A stretch of DNA of 64,000 nucleotides from Bryobacterales bacterium (GTDB taxonomy: Bacteria > Acidobacteriota > Terriglobia > Bryobacterales > Bryobacteraceae). Both the position numbers and the translations under genes were made by a program. The stretch spans positions 28,157 through 92,156 of the forward strand of contig JAEUQE010000008.1 in assembly GCA_016789785.1 (NCBI GenBank), written 5' to 3'. How positions within the stretch are numbered: position 1 is the stretch's first letter; each line of letters begins with the position of its first letter. Shown piece by piece: positions 26,251 to 36,228 of this stretch. A model generated the notes under the pieces. It searched no databases, was not told the DNA's origin, and saw nothing but the letters and a program-made list of their open reading frames with translations.

Positions 26251-27738
26251 TCAGAAGCGGCGCGACCATTCCTTGGGCCAGCGCTCGACGACAACTTTCT
26301 CCTGCGTGAAGAAGCGAACCGCGTCGCGGCCCTGGCCGTGCAGATCGCCATAGAAGCTTTCGCGCGCGCCGCTGAAGGGGAAGAACGCCATGGGAGCGGC
26401 CACTCCAATGTTGATGCCAACGTTGCCCACCTCGGCCTCATTGCGAAACCTGCGTGCCGACTCGCCGCTTGCCGTGAAGAGGCATGCCATGTTGCCATAG
26501 GCGCCGCTGTTCACCATCGCGATTGCGTCGTCCACGGTGGCCACCGCGTGCAGACTCAGCACGGGGCCGAAGATCTCCGTGGTGGCGACTTCGCTTTCCC
26601 GCGGCAGACCTTCCAGAATCGTGGGGCGCAGAAAGTTGCCTTCTTCGTATCCATCGACTCTCGCGTTGCGGCCATCCACACTGACGCGGGCGCCATCGCT
26701 TTCCGCCTTTTGCAGCAGCGCTTCAATGCGGCTCTTGCTGTCAGGGCTGATCACTGGCCCCATCTGCACGTCGTCCAACCCGCAGCCCGTGGATCGGGAC
26801 GCCGCCGCTTCGCGAAGACTCTCGCCAAAGCTGGCCTGCGCATCACCGACCAGGATGGCCATGGAAGCGGCAAGGCATCGTTGCCCCGCGCAACCGAACG
26901 CGCTGTCCGCGATGACGGGTGTCGCATTGGCGACATCCGCATCGGGCAACACGACAATCGGATTCTTCGCGCCACCCTGACACTGCACACGCTTGCCATG
27001 GGCCGCCGCAAGCGCATACATCGCACGCGCGCCATTCGACGATCCAACGAAGCTGACGGCGCGCACTTTGGGATGAGTGGCCAGCGCTTCCGCAGTCGCG
27101 CGCCCGCCATTCACAAGATTGAGGACGCCAGGAGGAAAGCCCACGGAGTCCAAAAGCGCGAACACACGTTGCATGGTCAGCGGCACACGCTCGGATGGCT
27201 TCACCACAACAGAGTTCCCGCAGGCGACGGCGTAAGGCAGGAACCAGAACGGGATCATGCCAGGAAAATTGAACGGCGACACAATCGCACAAACACCCAA
27301 CGGCTGGCGGATGGAGAACTCGTCGACGCCACGAGCGATGTCTTCCGAGAATGCGCTCTGCATCATGAGCGGCATGCCCGCCGCGACTTCGACATTCTCA
27401 ATCGCGCGGCGCATCTCTCCACGCGATTCAACCAATGTCTTGCCGCACTCGATGGTGATGATGCGCGCCAGATCTTCAATGTGCGATTCGAGCAGTTGCT
27501 TCAACCGGAACAGAGGCTGCACCCGATCAGTGACGGGCACGCGCCTCCATTCAAGAAACGCCTGATGCGCCGCGTCCACGGCTCGATGGACCTCTTCGCT
27601 GTCCGACGCGGGTGTGCGGGCAATCAACTCCCCGGTTGCTGGATTGTGCACAAGCAACGTGCCCGTAGAGCGCGACTCCACCCATGTCCCACTCGCGTAG
27701 TTCCGAATCGTTGTTTCCTGCATGGCTGTTTCCTGCAT
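26251..27738 (-). CDS. mmsA: CoA-acylating methylmalonate-semialdehyde dehydrogenase
   Basis: 495 residues from the ATG at 27738; a second in-frame ATG at 27723 is equally plausible because a 15-bp tandem repeat duplicates the start (both ATGs encode MQET, the second with AGGA 7 bases upstream). ALDH-superfamily marks: [17 protein letters not shown] near residue 155, the [10 protein letters not shown] nucleotide loop, [15 protein letters not shown] and the catalytic cysteine in [11 protein letters not shown] (Cys288). The CoA-dependent class has this QGGAKN motif. It converts (methyl)malonate semialdehyde to propionyl- or acetyl-CoA in valine, thymine or inositol breakdown. Confidence 0.94.
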   Translation of the reverse strand: MQETAMQETTIRNYASGTWVESRSTGTLLVHNPATGELIARTPASDSEEVHRAVDAAHQAFLEWRRVPVTDRVQPLFRLKQLLESHIEDLARIITIECGKTLVESRGEMRRAIENVEVAAGMPLMMQSAFSEDIARGVDEFSIRQPLGVCAIVSPFNFPGMIPFWFLPYAVACGNSVVVKPSERVPLTMQRVFALLDSVGFPPGVLNLVNGGRATAEALATHPKVRAVSFVGSSNGARAMYALAAAHGKRVQCQGGAKNPIVVLPDADVANATPVIADSAFGCAGQRCLAASMAILVGDAQASFGESLREAAASRSTGCGLDDVQMGPVISPDSKSRIEALLQKAESDGARVSVDGRNARVDGYEEGNFLRPTILEGLPRESEVATTEIFGPVLSLHAVATVDDAIAMVNSGAYGNMACLFTASGESARRFRNEAEVGNVGINIGVAAPMAFFPFSGARESFYGDLHGQGRDAVRFFTQEKVVVERWPKEWSRRF

Positions 27739-27840
27739 AGCTCTCCGCGAGAATATCGAACTCTGTGCGGCCACGTAAACCTGCTTGTCGCGGAAAGAAC
27801 CGGGCTCGGCGGTGGCCTGCATTGATAAAATCGGGTTGCA

Positions 27841-29517
27841 GTGAAAACCACACGCAGACAGTTAATCGGCGCAGCGGCGGCGTTCGCGTTGGAGCAGCCC
27901 GCGAGCGCGGAGAACAGCATTCCGGATCTCGAGGCAACGATCGTCAAGCGTCATGACGAAGGCGTCGCCCGTTTGCTGCAGGGGCAGGTGAACGACCCGT
28001 CGAGCCCCTACCATGGCGGATATCCCGATGCCACCGACCTTCATCATCCAGGCACGGCGTCCGGCCTGATTGACGCATTCAACGCGGCGTTTCATCATCC
28101 ATCCTCGAAGTACTTCAAGAGTCCTCTGATGCTGGAGCGGCTGAAGACGGCCGCCGCGTTCTATACGCGATCGATGACACCTGATGGCAACATCGACCTG
28201 CTGACGACGAACTTCAACTCCGCTCCGGATACTGCGTTCTCCGTGCTCAGTCTCGCAACCGCTCAGCACATTGCCCGTGACAAGGGAACTCGCGAAGTCG
28301 AGCAGGTGCTGCAGCCGGTTCTTGCCCGGTGTGCCGATGCACTTCGCGTGGGCGGCGTGCACACGCCGAATCATCGCTGGGTCGTATCCGCGGCGCTCGC
28401 GCAGATCAACGCACTCTATCCGGATTCGCGGCTGGTGCGGCGAATCGATCAGTGGCTCGCCGAAGGGATCGACATCGACGAAGATGGCCAGTTCGATGAA
28501 CGCAGCACGCTCGTTTACAATCCCGTCACCACGCGCGCATTCGTCGTGATGGCGGCGAAACTGAAGCGGCCGGAACTGCTCGATCCGGTACGCAAGAACC
28601 TGATGTCGGCAATCTACCTGATGCATCCCGATGGCGAGATGGTCACGGAGATCTCGCGGCGGCAGGATCGCGATCAGAAAGGCGAGATCGGCGTGTATTG
28701 GAAGCCGGCTCACTATCTCGCTTATCACGATGGCAATGGATTGTTCGCGAACATCGCCGCGAAGTATGCGACGCGGTATGCGAATCTGTCTGCGCTGATG
28801 GAGTACCCCGAGTTCTTGAAACCGCTGCCGGCCGCGACGCCCTTCCCTGACAACTATGAGAAGGTGATGCGCGCATTACAGGTGGTGCGCATTCGCAGGG
28901 GCGAAAACAGCGGCATGATCCTGCTGCGTGGCGACAGCAGATTTCTGCAATTCCGGCGCGGTGGCGCTGTGATTCAAGCGGTGCGGTTTGCCAGTGCATT
29001 CTTCGGTAAGGCGCAGTTCGTCCCGCAGACCTTCGCGCGCGAAGACAAGAGCTGGGTGTTGCGGCAGTCCCTGAGCGGGCCGTACTTTCAGCCGCTGAAT
29101 CCGCCGCACCATGTCGGGGCGATGGAGTGGAACGAGACCCGGCCGGAACGCGCACGAAGTGAAGTTGGACATTTGGAGCAAGTGGCGACGATCACCGAAA
29201 CGCCGAAGGGGTTCCGGTTGCGAGTGCAAGCGCATGGCACCAAAGGCGTGCCAGTGGCTGTGGAAGTGAGCATCCGGGGGCAGGAAGGTCTGCAACTGGA
29301 TGGGTTGCTGCGGGCGCCCGATGCCGAGGACGCCTTTATTCTGCCGGCAGGCCATGCGACGGTGAAGTCGTCAACGGGCACCTTGCGATTCGGGCCGGGC
29401 ACGCGGGCGCATCGCTACACGCAGGTGCGCGGGGCGGAGCCGAAGATGCCGGGCGCGAGCGTGTACGTGACGGGGTTTACGCCGTTCGATCACACGATGG
29501 ACTTCGAGGCCTCGTAA
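27841..29517 (+). CDS. exported (Tat-type) protein resembling alpha/alpha-toroid polysaccharide lyases
   Basis: 558 residues from a GTG at 27841. The N-terminus [17 protein letters not shown] is a twin-arginine-type signal. The first ~330 residues look helical with [15 protein letters not shown] and [17 protein letters not shown] motifs. The last ~200 residues look beta-rich ([31 protein letters not shown]). This combination of an alpha/alpha toroid and a beta-sandwich is typical of heparinase/hyaluronate-lyase-like enzymes, but I see no certain catalytic residue. A TAAAAT ends 9 bases before the GTG, suggesting a leaderless transcript. The gene ends 3 bases from the convergent mntH gene. Confidence 0.7.
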   Translation: MKTTRRQLIGAAAAFALEQPASAENSIPDLEATIVKRHDEGVARLLQGQVNDPSSPYHGGYPDATDLHHPGTASGLIDAFNAAFHHPSSKYFKSPLMLERLKTAAAFYTRSMTPDGNIDLLTTNFNSAPDTAFSVLSLATAQHIARDKGTREVEQVLQPVLARCADALRVGGVHTPNHRWVVSAALAQINALYPDSRLVRRIDQWLAEGIDIDEDGQFDERSTLVYNPVTTRAFVVMAAKLKRPELLDPVRKNLMSAIYLMHPDGEMVTEISRRQDRDQKGEIGVYWKPAHYLAYHDGNGLFANIAAKYATRYANLSALMEYPEFLKPLPAATPFPDNYEKVMRALQVVRIRRGENSGMILLRGDSRFLQFRRGGAVIQAVRFASAFFGKAQFVPQTFAREDKSWVLRQSLSGPYFQPLNPPHHVGAMEWNETRPERARSEVGHLEQVATITETPKGFRLRVQAHGTKGVPVAVEVSIRGQEGLQLDGLLRAPDAEDAFILPAGHATVKSSTGTLRFGPGTRAHRYTQVRGAEPKMPGASVYVTGFTPFDHTMDFEAS

Positions 29518-29520
29518 GTT

Positions 29521-31410
29521 CTACTTCACGATCAGCAGCGGCACATCCAAGTCGTGACGCACGGCGTTGATCGTGTCGCCGTGCATCAGGTCGCTGATGC
29601 CGCGATGGCCGTGGGCACCCATGATCACCAGGTCCGGCTCGATCTTGCGCACGGCCTTCACGATCTCCTGCCGCGCGTCGGCGCCGTGACAGACCACCAG
29701 GTCCACTTCGATTCCGTCGTTGCGAAGTGACGCGGCGATGCCTTCGAAATACTGGCGTCCGGCCTGGACCTCCGCGGTAAGCGCCTCCGAGCCGTAGACC
29801 AGACTTGTGACGCCCTCTTCCACGTGCAGCAACACGATCTTCGCGCCGTGCTGCTTCGCCATCGCCGATGCGTGGCCAACCGCGGATGCGTCGCGCGAGG
29901 AGTGATCGAGCGGCACCAGAATCCGCTTGTAGGCTGGCGTCGCCGGCGTGGCAGTGATCTGCGCCGGCACAGGCACTCCGCCGCGTGGCTCCCCCTTCGG
30001 TGCGCCGAAAAGTGGACGCAGTGTGGTCCACACCAACAGCGCCACCAAACCAAGAGCCAGCGGAATCACCACACCAAGGATCAACGGACGCCACGGACCC
30101 GCCGTCTCGGACCATTCGGTGATCGTCGTCCAAGCCAGGCGCATGTTCAGGCTGACAATGATCGCCGCGGCGGTCCAGGCCAGAACCTTCACCCATCGTG
30201 GATTGGCGAACTTGCCCATCTTCTCGCGATCTGAAGTGAATTGAATGAGCGGAATGACTGCGAACGGTAACTGGAGGCTGAGAATGACCTGGCTCAGAAT
30301 CAGAAGCTTGTAAGTGGCTTGCTCGCCGGCTACCAGGATTGTGATGGAGGCGGGGATGACGGCCAGCGCCCGCGTGATCAGACGCCGCAGCCACGGGCGC
30401 ATGCGGAAGTTCAAAAAGCCTTCCATCACGATCTGCCCTGCAAGCGTGCCAGTCAGGGTGGAAGACTGGCCGGAGCATAGGAGCGCAACGCCGAACAGGA
30501 TGCTCGCGGCAGTGGTTCCCAGCAGCGGCGCCAGCAGCAAGTGCGCTTGCTGAATCTCTTTCACTTCGATGCCGCGCTCAAAGAACACGCTGGCCGCCAC
30601 GATGAGAATCGAGGCGTTCACCAGAAGCGCGCCGTTCAATGCGATGACGGAATCGACGAAGTTGAACCGGCATGCCGTGGCCTTCTCTTCATCGCTCTTG
30701 CCGATGCGCCGTGTCTGCACAAGAGCCGAGTGCAGATACAAGTTGTGCGGCATCACGGTGGCGCCGAGAATGCCGATAGCGACGTAGAGGCTCTTGTCGT
30801 TCAGGCGAGGTACCAGGCCCGAGGCCATGGCGGTGATCGACGGCTTTGCCCACCAGATTTCGACAAGAAAGCAACCCGCGATGATGGTCACAAGGGCGAG
30901 CACAAACGCTTCAATCGTGCGAATGCCGAAGCGCATGAACCACAGGATCAACAGCGTGTCGAGCGTGGTGAGCACCACGCCGGCCAGCAGCGGCAGTCCA
31001 AACAACAGGTTTAAACCGATGGCCGCGCCAAGCACCTCAGCCAGGTCGCACGCCGCAATCGCGATCTCGCACAGCACCCAAAGGGTTCGTGCCACAAACG
31101 GGGGATACGAATCGCGGCAAGCCTGAGCCAAATCGCGCCCGGCCACGATGCCCAGCCGCGCACTCAGGGTCTGGAGCAGCACGGCCATCGCGTTTGAGAG
31201 CACCAGCACCCACAGCAATTGGTAGCCGAAACTCGCGCCGCCTTCCAGATCAGTGGCCCAATTGCCCGGATCCATATAGCCCACGCTGACCAGATAGGCC
31301 GGTCCTGCGAAGGCGAAGATCCGCTTCCACAGGGTCGGATGGGTGGTAGAGACGGACGCGTGCACCTCCGGTAAGGAAGGGTTCGGGAGGCTGGTAACTG
31401 GAGATTGCAC
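29521..31410 (-). CDS. mntH: Mn2+/Fe2+ transporter MntH (Nramp) fused to a C-terminal UspA domain
   Basis: 629 residues; typical MntH is ~410-450. Residues 25-470 are a canonical Nramp: DPGN (47-50) in TM1, MPHN (220-223) in TM6 and about 11 membrane segments. Residues ~493-629 are a universal stress protein domain with a GAHGHRG nucleotide loop in which the usual second Gly-Ser/Thr is Gly-Asp. The fusion suggests proton-coupled Mn2+/Fe2+ uptake regulated by ATP or stress signals. The GTG at 31410 has no Shine-Dalgarno and follows a TTGACA...TATAGT promoter by 10 bases, so translation is likely (nearly) leaderless. Confidence 0.92.
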   Translation of the reverse strand: MQSPVTSLPNPSLPEVHASVSTTHPTLWKRIFAFAGPAYLVSVGYMDPGNWATDLEGGASFGYQLLWVLVLSNAMAVLLQTLSARLGIVAGRDLAQACRDSYPPFVARTLWVLCEIAIAACDLAEVLGAAIGLNLLFGLPLLAGVVLTTLDTLLILWFMRFGIRTIEAFVLALVTIIAGCFLVEIWWAKPSITAMASGLVPRLNDKSLYVAIGILGATVMPHNLYLHSALVQTRRIGKSDEEKATACRFNFVDSVIALNGALLVNASILIVAASVFFERGIEVKEIQQAHLLLAPLLGTTAASILFGVALLCSGQSSTLTGTLAGQIVMEGFLNFRMRPWLRRLITRALAVIPASITILVAGEQATYKLLILSQVILSLQLPFAVIPLIQFTSDREKMGKFANPRWVKVLAWTAAAIIVSLNMRLAWTTITEWSETAGPWRPLILGVVIPLALGLVALLVWTTLRPLFGAPKGEPRGGVPVPAQITATPATPAYKRILVPLDHSSRDASAVGHASAMAKQHGAKIVLLHVEEGVTSLVYGSEALTAEVQAGRQYFEGIAASLRNDGIEVDLVVCHGADARQEIVKAVRKIEPDLVIMGAHGHRGISDLMHGDTINAVRHDLDVPLLIVK

Positions 31411-31419
31411 GTCGGTCTT

Positions 31420-31450
31420 AACTATAGTTTATACGGCTACCCTCTGTCAA
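31420..31450 (-). promoter_or_regulatory. strong sigma70-type promoter with palindrome over the -10 box (mntH)
   Basis: On the minus strand TTGACA (plus coordinates 31445-31450), an 18-base spacer and TATAGT (31421-31426). The -10 box sits inside the perfect 10-bp palindrome AACTATAGTT (31420-31429). The GTG start of mntH is only 10 bases beyond TATAGT. The palindrome is positioned to block RNA polymerase if bound, for example by an MntR/DtxR/Fur-type repressor; the regulator itself is not in the window. Confidence 0.68.
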
Positions 31451-31487
31451 CGCTTCCCCTACACCCCTGTGATAAGCTGAAAAATTC

Positions 31488-32273
31488 ATGGTCACCGCCG
31501 TACCGGACGTTCTCGCCCGGATCGTGGAGCACAAAAGACTCGAACTCACCCACATCCTGCCGCGACGCTCCACTCTGGAAGAACAAGCCGCTCAAATGAT
31601 CGCCACCAGACGCGACTTCCGTCAGGCGCTCCTCGCGAAGTCTCCAGCGATCATCGCAGAGGCAAAGAAGGCGTCGCCGAGCAAGGGATTGCTCGCGAAG
31701 GACTTCGATCCGGCGCGGATCGCACGCAGCTATCAGGAGGGGGGAGCGGCGGCGCTGAGTGTCCTCACCGATCAACGATTCTTCCAGGGCAGTCTGGCGG
31801 ATCTTGCGGCGGCCCGCGATGCCGTGGGCATGCCTGTTCTGCGCAAAGATTTCACCATTGATGAAGTGCATGTGGTGGAAGCCGCGGCGCATGGCGCAGA
31901 CGCGATTCTGCTGATCGCGGCCGTGCTCACCACCGCGGAGATGGAGCGTTTCCGGGCGCTTGCCGCGTCCTATGGAATGGCGGCGCTGGTGGAAGTGCAC
32001 AACGGCGAAGAACTCGCACGAGCCATCGATTCCGGCGCGGAGATTCTCGGAGTCAACAATCGCGACCTGCACACGTTCCAAGTCACGCTGGACACATCCT
32101 TGAAACTGGCCGAGCGCATGCCTTCATCGGCCGTGCGAGTGAGCGAGAGCGGCATCCATTCCAATTCCGACGTTCGTACACTGCAAGCGGCGGGGTATCA
32201 CGCGTTTCTTGTCGGCGAGCATCTGATGAAAGCGCCCGACCCCACGGATGCCCTGAAATGTCTTCTGGCATGA
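31488..32273 (+). CDS. trpC: indole-3-glycerol-phosphate synthase
   Basis: 261 residues, normal length. TIM-barrel marks: the first catalytic lysine region IAEAKKASPSKG (~residue 60), LRKDFTIDEVHV with the second lysine, the HNGEELARAI helix, GVNNRDLHTF and VSESGI. It converts CdRP to indole-3-glycerol phosphate. It heads the aromatic amino acid run; its stop overlaps the trpF start (ATGA). No Shine-Dalgarno is obvious before the ATG. No leader peptide with tandem Trp codons is seen in the 77 bases upstream, so classical attenuation is unlikely. Confidence 0.96.
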   Translation: MVTAVPDVLARIVEHKRLELTHILPRRSTLEEQAAQMIATRRDFRQALLAKSPAIIAEAKKASPSKGLLAKDFDPARIARSYQEGGAAALSVLTDQRFFQGSLADLAAARDAVGMPVLRKDFTIDEVHVVEAAAHGADAILLIAAVLTTAEMERFRALAASYGMAALVEVHNGEELARAIDSGAEILGVNNRDLHTFQVTLDTSLKLAERMPSSAVRVSESGIHSNSDVRTLQAAGYHAFLVGEHLMKAPDPTDALKCLLA

Positions 32274-32878
32274 TCAAGATCTGCGGCATCACGAGAGTGG
32301 AGGATGCACAGGCTGCAGCAGATGCCGGGGCGACGGCGTTGGGGTTCAACTTTTATCCGAGGAGCAAGCGCTACATCGCCCCGCACGATGTACTGCCGAT
32401 CACACGGACGGTACCTCGCGGCGTGTGGAAGGTCGGCGTGTTTGTGAACGAAGTACCTGAGGTCGTGGAAGCGATCGCGAAGCAGGTGGGTCTGGATGTT
32501 GTGCAACTGCATGGCGACGAGCAGCCCGATGCACTGCCGTCGTTCCAGCGCATCTGGAAGGCGTTCCGCGTGGAGCCTGGCTTTTCGTTGAGTGCGATGG
32601 ACCGCTACCCATCGGTGGAAGCGTTCCTGCTGGATGGGCCCGCGGGCGCGGAGTATGGTGGAACTGGGAAGCCGTTTGCGTGGGGCATCGCCGCGCAGTG
32701 TGAGCGCAAAACGATTCTCGCAGGCGGTCTGGATGCCGCCAACGTGCGGCATGCGATTGCGGAGGCCCATCCATGGGGCGTGGACGCTTGTTCGAAACTG
32801 GAGACCGCCCCGGGGATCAAAGACCATCGCAAGATGGTGGAGTTTGTAGAGGCCGCCAAAGCGGCAGAGGAATGGTGA
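32270..32878 (+). CDS. trpF: phosphoribosylanthranilate isomerase
   Basis: 202 residues from the ATG at 32270, which overlaps the trpC stop (ATGA); an ATG at 32258 is possible. The signature [13 protein letters not shown] holds the catalytic Cys, and the downstream VQLHGDE, LLDGPAG (catalytic Asp region) and [10 protein letters not shown] motifs follow family order. It converts N-(5-phosphoribosyl)anthranilate to CdRP, the substrate of TrpC. It overlaps trpB by one base (TGATG), so the genes are translationally coupled. Confidence 0.96.
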   Translation: MIKICGITRVEDAQAAADAGATALGFNFYPRSKRYIAPHDVLPITRTVPRGVWKVGVFVNEVPEVVEAIAKQVGLDVVQLHGDEQPDALPSFQRIWKAFRVEPGFSLSAMDRYPSVEAFLLDGPAGAEYGGTGKPFAWGIAAQCERKTILAGGLDAANVRHAIAEAHPWGVDACSKLETAPGIKDHRKMVEFVEAAKAAEEW

Positions 32879-34092
32879 TGACGAGTCTACCTGATGTGAG
32901 AGGCCACTTCGGCGAGTTCGGTGGACGTTACGTCCCGGAGACGCTGATGGGCCCGCTTGAAGAGATCGAGCAAGCCTACCACGAGGCGCGGCAGGACCCG
33001 GCCTTTCAAGAGCAATTGAAAGATCTGCTGACGAACTACGCCGGGCGTCCCACGCCGCTCTATTACGCCAAGCGGCTGAGCGAAGCGCTGGGTGGCGCGC
33101 AGATCTACCTGAAACGGGAAGATCTGCTGCATACCGGCGCGCACAAAATCAACAACTGTCTGGGGCAGGCGCTGCTTGCGGGGCGGATGGGAAAGCGGCG
33201 AATCATTGCCGAAACGGGCGCGGGCCAGCATGGCGTGGCCACAGCCACCGTATGCGCTCTGTTTGGATTGGAATGCGTCGTCTATATGGGCGAAGAGGAC
33301 ATGCGGCGTCAGCGGCTGAATGTCTTTCGCATGCGCATGCTCGGCGCGCGTGTGGTGGGGGTGGCCAGCGGGAGCCGCACGTTGAAGGACGCCATCAGTG
33401 AAGCGATGCGCGATTGGGTGACCAACGTATCAAGCACCTACTATCTGCTGGGCTCCGCACTGGGCGCGCATCCCTATCCGCTGATCGTTCGCGATTTCCA
33501 CCGCTGTATCGGCGATGAGGCACGGCGTCAGGTGCTGGAGACCGAAAAGCGGCTGCCCGACGCGATCTACGCCTGTGTGGGTGGCGGCAGCAACGCGATC
33601 GGCATGTTTCATGCGTTTGTACCGGATCAAGGTGTGAAGCTGATCGGTGTGGAAGCCGGTGGCAAGGGAGGTGGCCTCGGCGAACATGCGGCGCGATTCT
33701 CGGGCGGTGCGCCGGGAGTGTTGCATGGCGCCTATAGCTATCTGCTCCAGGATGACGACGGCCAGGTGTCGCTGACGCATTCGGTATCGGCGGGTCTGGA
33801 CTACGCACTCGTGGGACCCGAGCATGCATGGCTTCACAAGCAGGGCCGCGCGGAGTATACTTCGGCCACGGATGAGGAAGCTTTGGAGGCGGCCCGCAAG
33901 CTGGCGCGAATGGAAGGAATCATTCCCGCGCTCGAATCCGCACATGCTGTCGCCGAAGCTCTGAAACGCGCTCCGAAGGCGAAAGGCGAACTGCATCTGG
34001 TGAACCTTTCGGGCCGCGGCGACAAGGACGTCGACATTTATCGCGAGAACTTCCCCGAGTTGGATGGACAAGGTTCAGACTATGCGTATTAG
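32878..34092 (+). CDS. trpB: tryptophan synthase beta chain
   Basis: 404 residues from ATG 32878, preceded by GAGG and overlapping the trpF stop. The PLP lysine is Lys90 in [28 protein letters not shown], the phosphate-binding GGGSNAIG and the C-terminal [11 protein letters not shown] are all present. It condenses indole with serine in the alpha2beta2 complex. It is of the TrpB1 type by the [19 protein letters not shown] start. It overlaps trpA. Confidence 0.97.
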   Translation: MTSLPDVRGHFGEFGGRYVPETLMGPLEEIEQAYHEARQDPAFQEQLKDLLTNYAGRPTPLYYAKRLSEALGGAQIYLKREDLLHTGAHKINNCLGQALLAGRMGKRRIIAETGAGQHGVATATVCALFGLECVVYMGEEDMRRQRLNVFRMRMLGARVVGVASGSRTLKDAISEAMRDWVTNVSSTYYLLGSALGAHPYPLIVRDFHRCIGDEARRQVLETEKRLPDAIYACVGGGSNAIGMFHAFVPDQGVKLIGVEAGGKGGGLGEHAARFSGGAPGVLHGAYSYLLQDDDGQVSLTHSVSAGLDYALVGPEHAWLHKQGRAEYTSATDEEALEAARKLARMEGIIPALESAHAVAEALKRAPKAKGELHLVNLSGRGDKDVDIYRENFPELDGQGSDYAY

Positions 34093-34894
34093 TTCGCTAT
34101 TTGAGAGGAAACGGCAGGAAGGGCGGCCTGCGTTGATCGCCTACATCACAGCCGGCGACCCCACTCCGGAGCACACGCCGAAACTTGCGGCCGCGCTGGA
34201 GCGGGGCGGTGTGGATCTCATCGAACTGGGCGTACCGTTCTCCGATCCCATCGCCGATGGTCCTGTGATTCAAGCCGCCTCCGAGCGTGCTCTTGCCGCC
34301 GGCACGACACTGCCACTGGTGTTGGAGATCGCCGAGCAGATTCGCAAACACTCCGAGATTCCGCTGCTGCTGTTCTCCTATCTGAATCCCGTCCTTCGCT
34401 ACGGCGCCGAAGCGCTTGCGCGGGATGCGAAGAAAGCGGGTGTCGACGGCGTTCTGCTCACCGACCTGAGCGTGGAAGAACAGGACACGCTGGTGCCGGC
34501 GATGCGGAAAGCCGGTTTGGACACGGTGTTTCTCGCCTCACCAACGAGTCCCGCGCGACGCCTGGCCTTGGTGGCGGAACACTCCTCGGGGTTTGTGTAT
34601 CTGGTGTCGCGCACGGGTGTGACGGGAGAACGGCAGTCACTCTCCGATTCGATTGGCACGCTGGTGGCGAACCTGCGCGAGATTACTTCGCTTCCACTCG
34701 CGGTCGGCTTCGGTATCTCTACTCCGGAGCAGGCGGCAAAGGTTGGCACTCTCGCCGACGGAGTGGTGGTTGGCAGCGCGTTTGTGCGATTGGTGGAACA
34801 CCATGCTTCGGGTTCCGATCTCGAAGGCAAGATCGAGACATTCGCGCGCAGCCTCTCCTCCGCGCTGCCGGTACGGGCGGGAGCGTCGAAATGA
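34082..34894 (+). CDS. trpA: tryptophan synthase alpha chain
   Basis: 270 residues from the ATG at 34082 ([10 protein letters not shown]); a start at 34064 is possible. TIM barrel with the two catalytic residues in [17 protein letters not shown] (Glu48, Asp59), the indole-channel region [13 protein letters not shown], and the phosphate-binding VGFGIST and GVVVGSAFV loops. It cleaves indole-3-glycerol phosphate to indole. It overlaps trpB by 11 bases and the chorismate mutase gene by 4. Confidence 0.96.
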   Translation: MRISSLFERKRQEGRPALIAYITAGDPTPEHTPKLAAALERGGVDLIELGVPFSDPIADGPVIQAASERALAAGTTLPLVLEIAEQIRKHSEIPLLLFSYLNPVLRYGAEALARDAKKAGVDGVLLTDLSVEEQDTLVPAMRKAGLDTVFLASPTSPARRLALVAEHSSGFVYLVSRTGVTGERQSLSDSIGTLVANLREITSLPLAVGFGISTPEQAAKVGTLADGVVVGSAFVRLVEHHASGSDLEGKIETFARSLSSALPVRAGASK

Positions 34895-35199
34895 CACTCG
34901 AGGAAGGTCAGCGGCAGCTAGCCGGGTATCGCGCACGCATCGACGAGATCGATGTCGCGATCCTCAACCTCATCAATCAGCGCACCCAGGTGGTGGAGCA
35001 GATTGGCCGGATCAAGCGCGAGTTGAATCTTCCCATCTATGAGCCGAAGCGCGAAGACGATGTCTATCGCAACCTGGTGGAGAACAACCGCGGCCCGCTG
35101 TCGCATGAAGCGGTGCGCCGGGTGTTCGAGCGCATCATCGACGAGATGCGGACGGTACAACGCGAGCGCATGCTTCGCGAACAGCAGCAACAAAGTTAG
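34891..35199 (+). CDS. monofunctional AroQ-type chorismate mutase
   Basis: 102 residues, an all-helical AroQ domain. The first helix YRARIDEIDVAILNLINQR carries the N-terminal Arg and Asp pair, followed by VVEQIGRIKRE and an active-site region around YEPKREDDVYRNL. A Gln/Arg-rich C-terminal tail (QREQQQQ-like) extends the last helix. It converts chorismate to prephenate. It stands alone instead of fused to prephenate dehydratase or dehydrogenase, with DAHP synthase 6 bases downstream. Type I-beta DAHP synthases are often inhibited through, or fused with, such mutases, so a functional complex is plausible. Confidence 0.9.
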   Translation: MTLEEGQRQLAGYRARIDEIDVAILNLINQRTQVVEQIGRIKRELNLPIYEPKREDDVYRNLVENNRGPLSHEAVRRVFERIIDEMRTVQRERMLREQQQQS

Positions 35200-35205
35200 G
35201 AGCAT

Positions 35206-36219
35206 ATGTTCGTAGTCATGGAACAGAGCGCCACCGAGGCGCAGATACAAAAAGTGATCGACCGCCTGGTGTCGTCGGGCTTCAATGTCCACCGGTCCAC
35301 GGGTGTGGTTCATACCGTACTCGGCGGAGTGGGCCCAAACGAAACACTGGATCCTGTAGAGTTCGAGCTGATGGATGGCGTGAAGGAATGCCATCGCGTC
35401 ATGTCACCCTACAAGCTGGCAAGCCGGAGCTTTCGTCCCATGGGCACTGTGTTCACCGTGCGCGGCGTTGAGATTGGCGGCGACGGTGTGGTGGCGATCG
35501 GCGGGCCGTGCAGCGTGGAGAATCGTGACCAGATCGAACTTGCGGCTGAGCAGGTTGCGAAGGCTGGCGCGAAGGGACTGCGTGGTGGCGCGTTCAAGCC
35601 GCGCTCTTCCCCCTACAGCTTCCAGGGGCTCGGCGAAGAGGGGCTTCGCCTGCTGCGGGAAGCCGCGGACCGGCACGGGCTCTTCGTCGTGAGCGAAGTG
35701 ATGGATCAGACACAGATTCCGGTGATGTCGGACTACGTGGATGTGTTTCAGGTGGGTGCTCGCAACATGCAGAACTTCAACATGCTGAAGGAACTGGGAA
35801 AGTCGCGAATTCCTGTGTTGCTGAAGCGCGGGATTGCGGCAACCATTGAAGAACTGCTACTTTCGGCGGAGTACCTGCTGGCGGGCGGAAACTACAATGT
35901 GATCCTCTGCGAACGCGGCATTCGGACGTTCGAGAGCTACACGCGGAACACGATGGACATCTCCGCGATCCCCGTGGTGAAAAAGCTCTCGCACCTGCCC
36001 ATCATGGCCGACCCCTCGCATGGAACGGGCCGGCGCGACAAAGTGATCCCAATGGCACGGGCGGCGGTGGCCGCGGGCGCGGACGGCATCCTCGTCGAGG
36101 TGCATCCGAATCCAGAGAAGGCACTCAGCGATGGCGCGCAGTCGCTGTATCCGGAGCAGTTCCAGGAATTGATGCGGCAGTTGCCGCTGATTGCGGCGGC
36201 GGTCGGCCGTGGGATGTAG
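35206..36219 (+). CDS. aroF: 3-deoxy-7-phosphoheptulonate synthase (DAHP synthase, type I-beta)
   Basis: 337 residues with the N-terminal ferredoxin-like regulatory domain (~1-70, MFVVMEQSATEAQIQKVIDR) of the Thermotoga-type I-beta enzymes. The catalytic barrel shows IGGPCSVEN, the active-site KPRSSPYSFQG, KRGIAATIEE, and the PEP/E4P-binding MADPSHGTGRRD. It condenses PEP and erythrose-4-phosphate at the start of the shikimate pathway. The regulatory domain implies feedback by Tyr or Phe. It sits between chorismate mutase (6 bases) and tyrA (9 bases). Confidence 0.96.
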   Translation: MFVVMEQSATEAQIQKVIDRLVSSGFNVHRSTGVVHTVLGGVGPNETLDPVEFELMDGVKECHRVMSPYKLASRSFRPMGTVFTVRGVEIGGDGVVAIGGPCSVENRDQIELAAEQVAKAGAKGLRGGAFKPRSSPYSFQGLGEEGLRLLREAADRHGLFVVSEVMDQTQIPVMSDYVDVFQVGARNMQNFNMLKELGKSRIPVLLKRGIAATIEELLLSAEYLLAGGNYNVILCERGIRTFESYTRNTMDISAIPVVKKLSHLPIMADPSHGTGRRDKVIPMARAAVAAGADGILVEVHPNPEKALSDGAQSLYPEQFQELMRQLPLIAAAVGRGM

Positions 36220-36228
36220 GTTCGCCGA

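Noticed and set aside
31411..31487. Possible trp leader peptide or attenuator
   Set aside because: The 77 bases before trpC contain no short ORF with tandem Trp codons and no terminator-like hairpin with a T-run.
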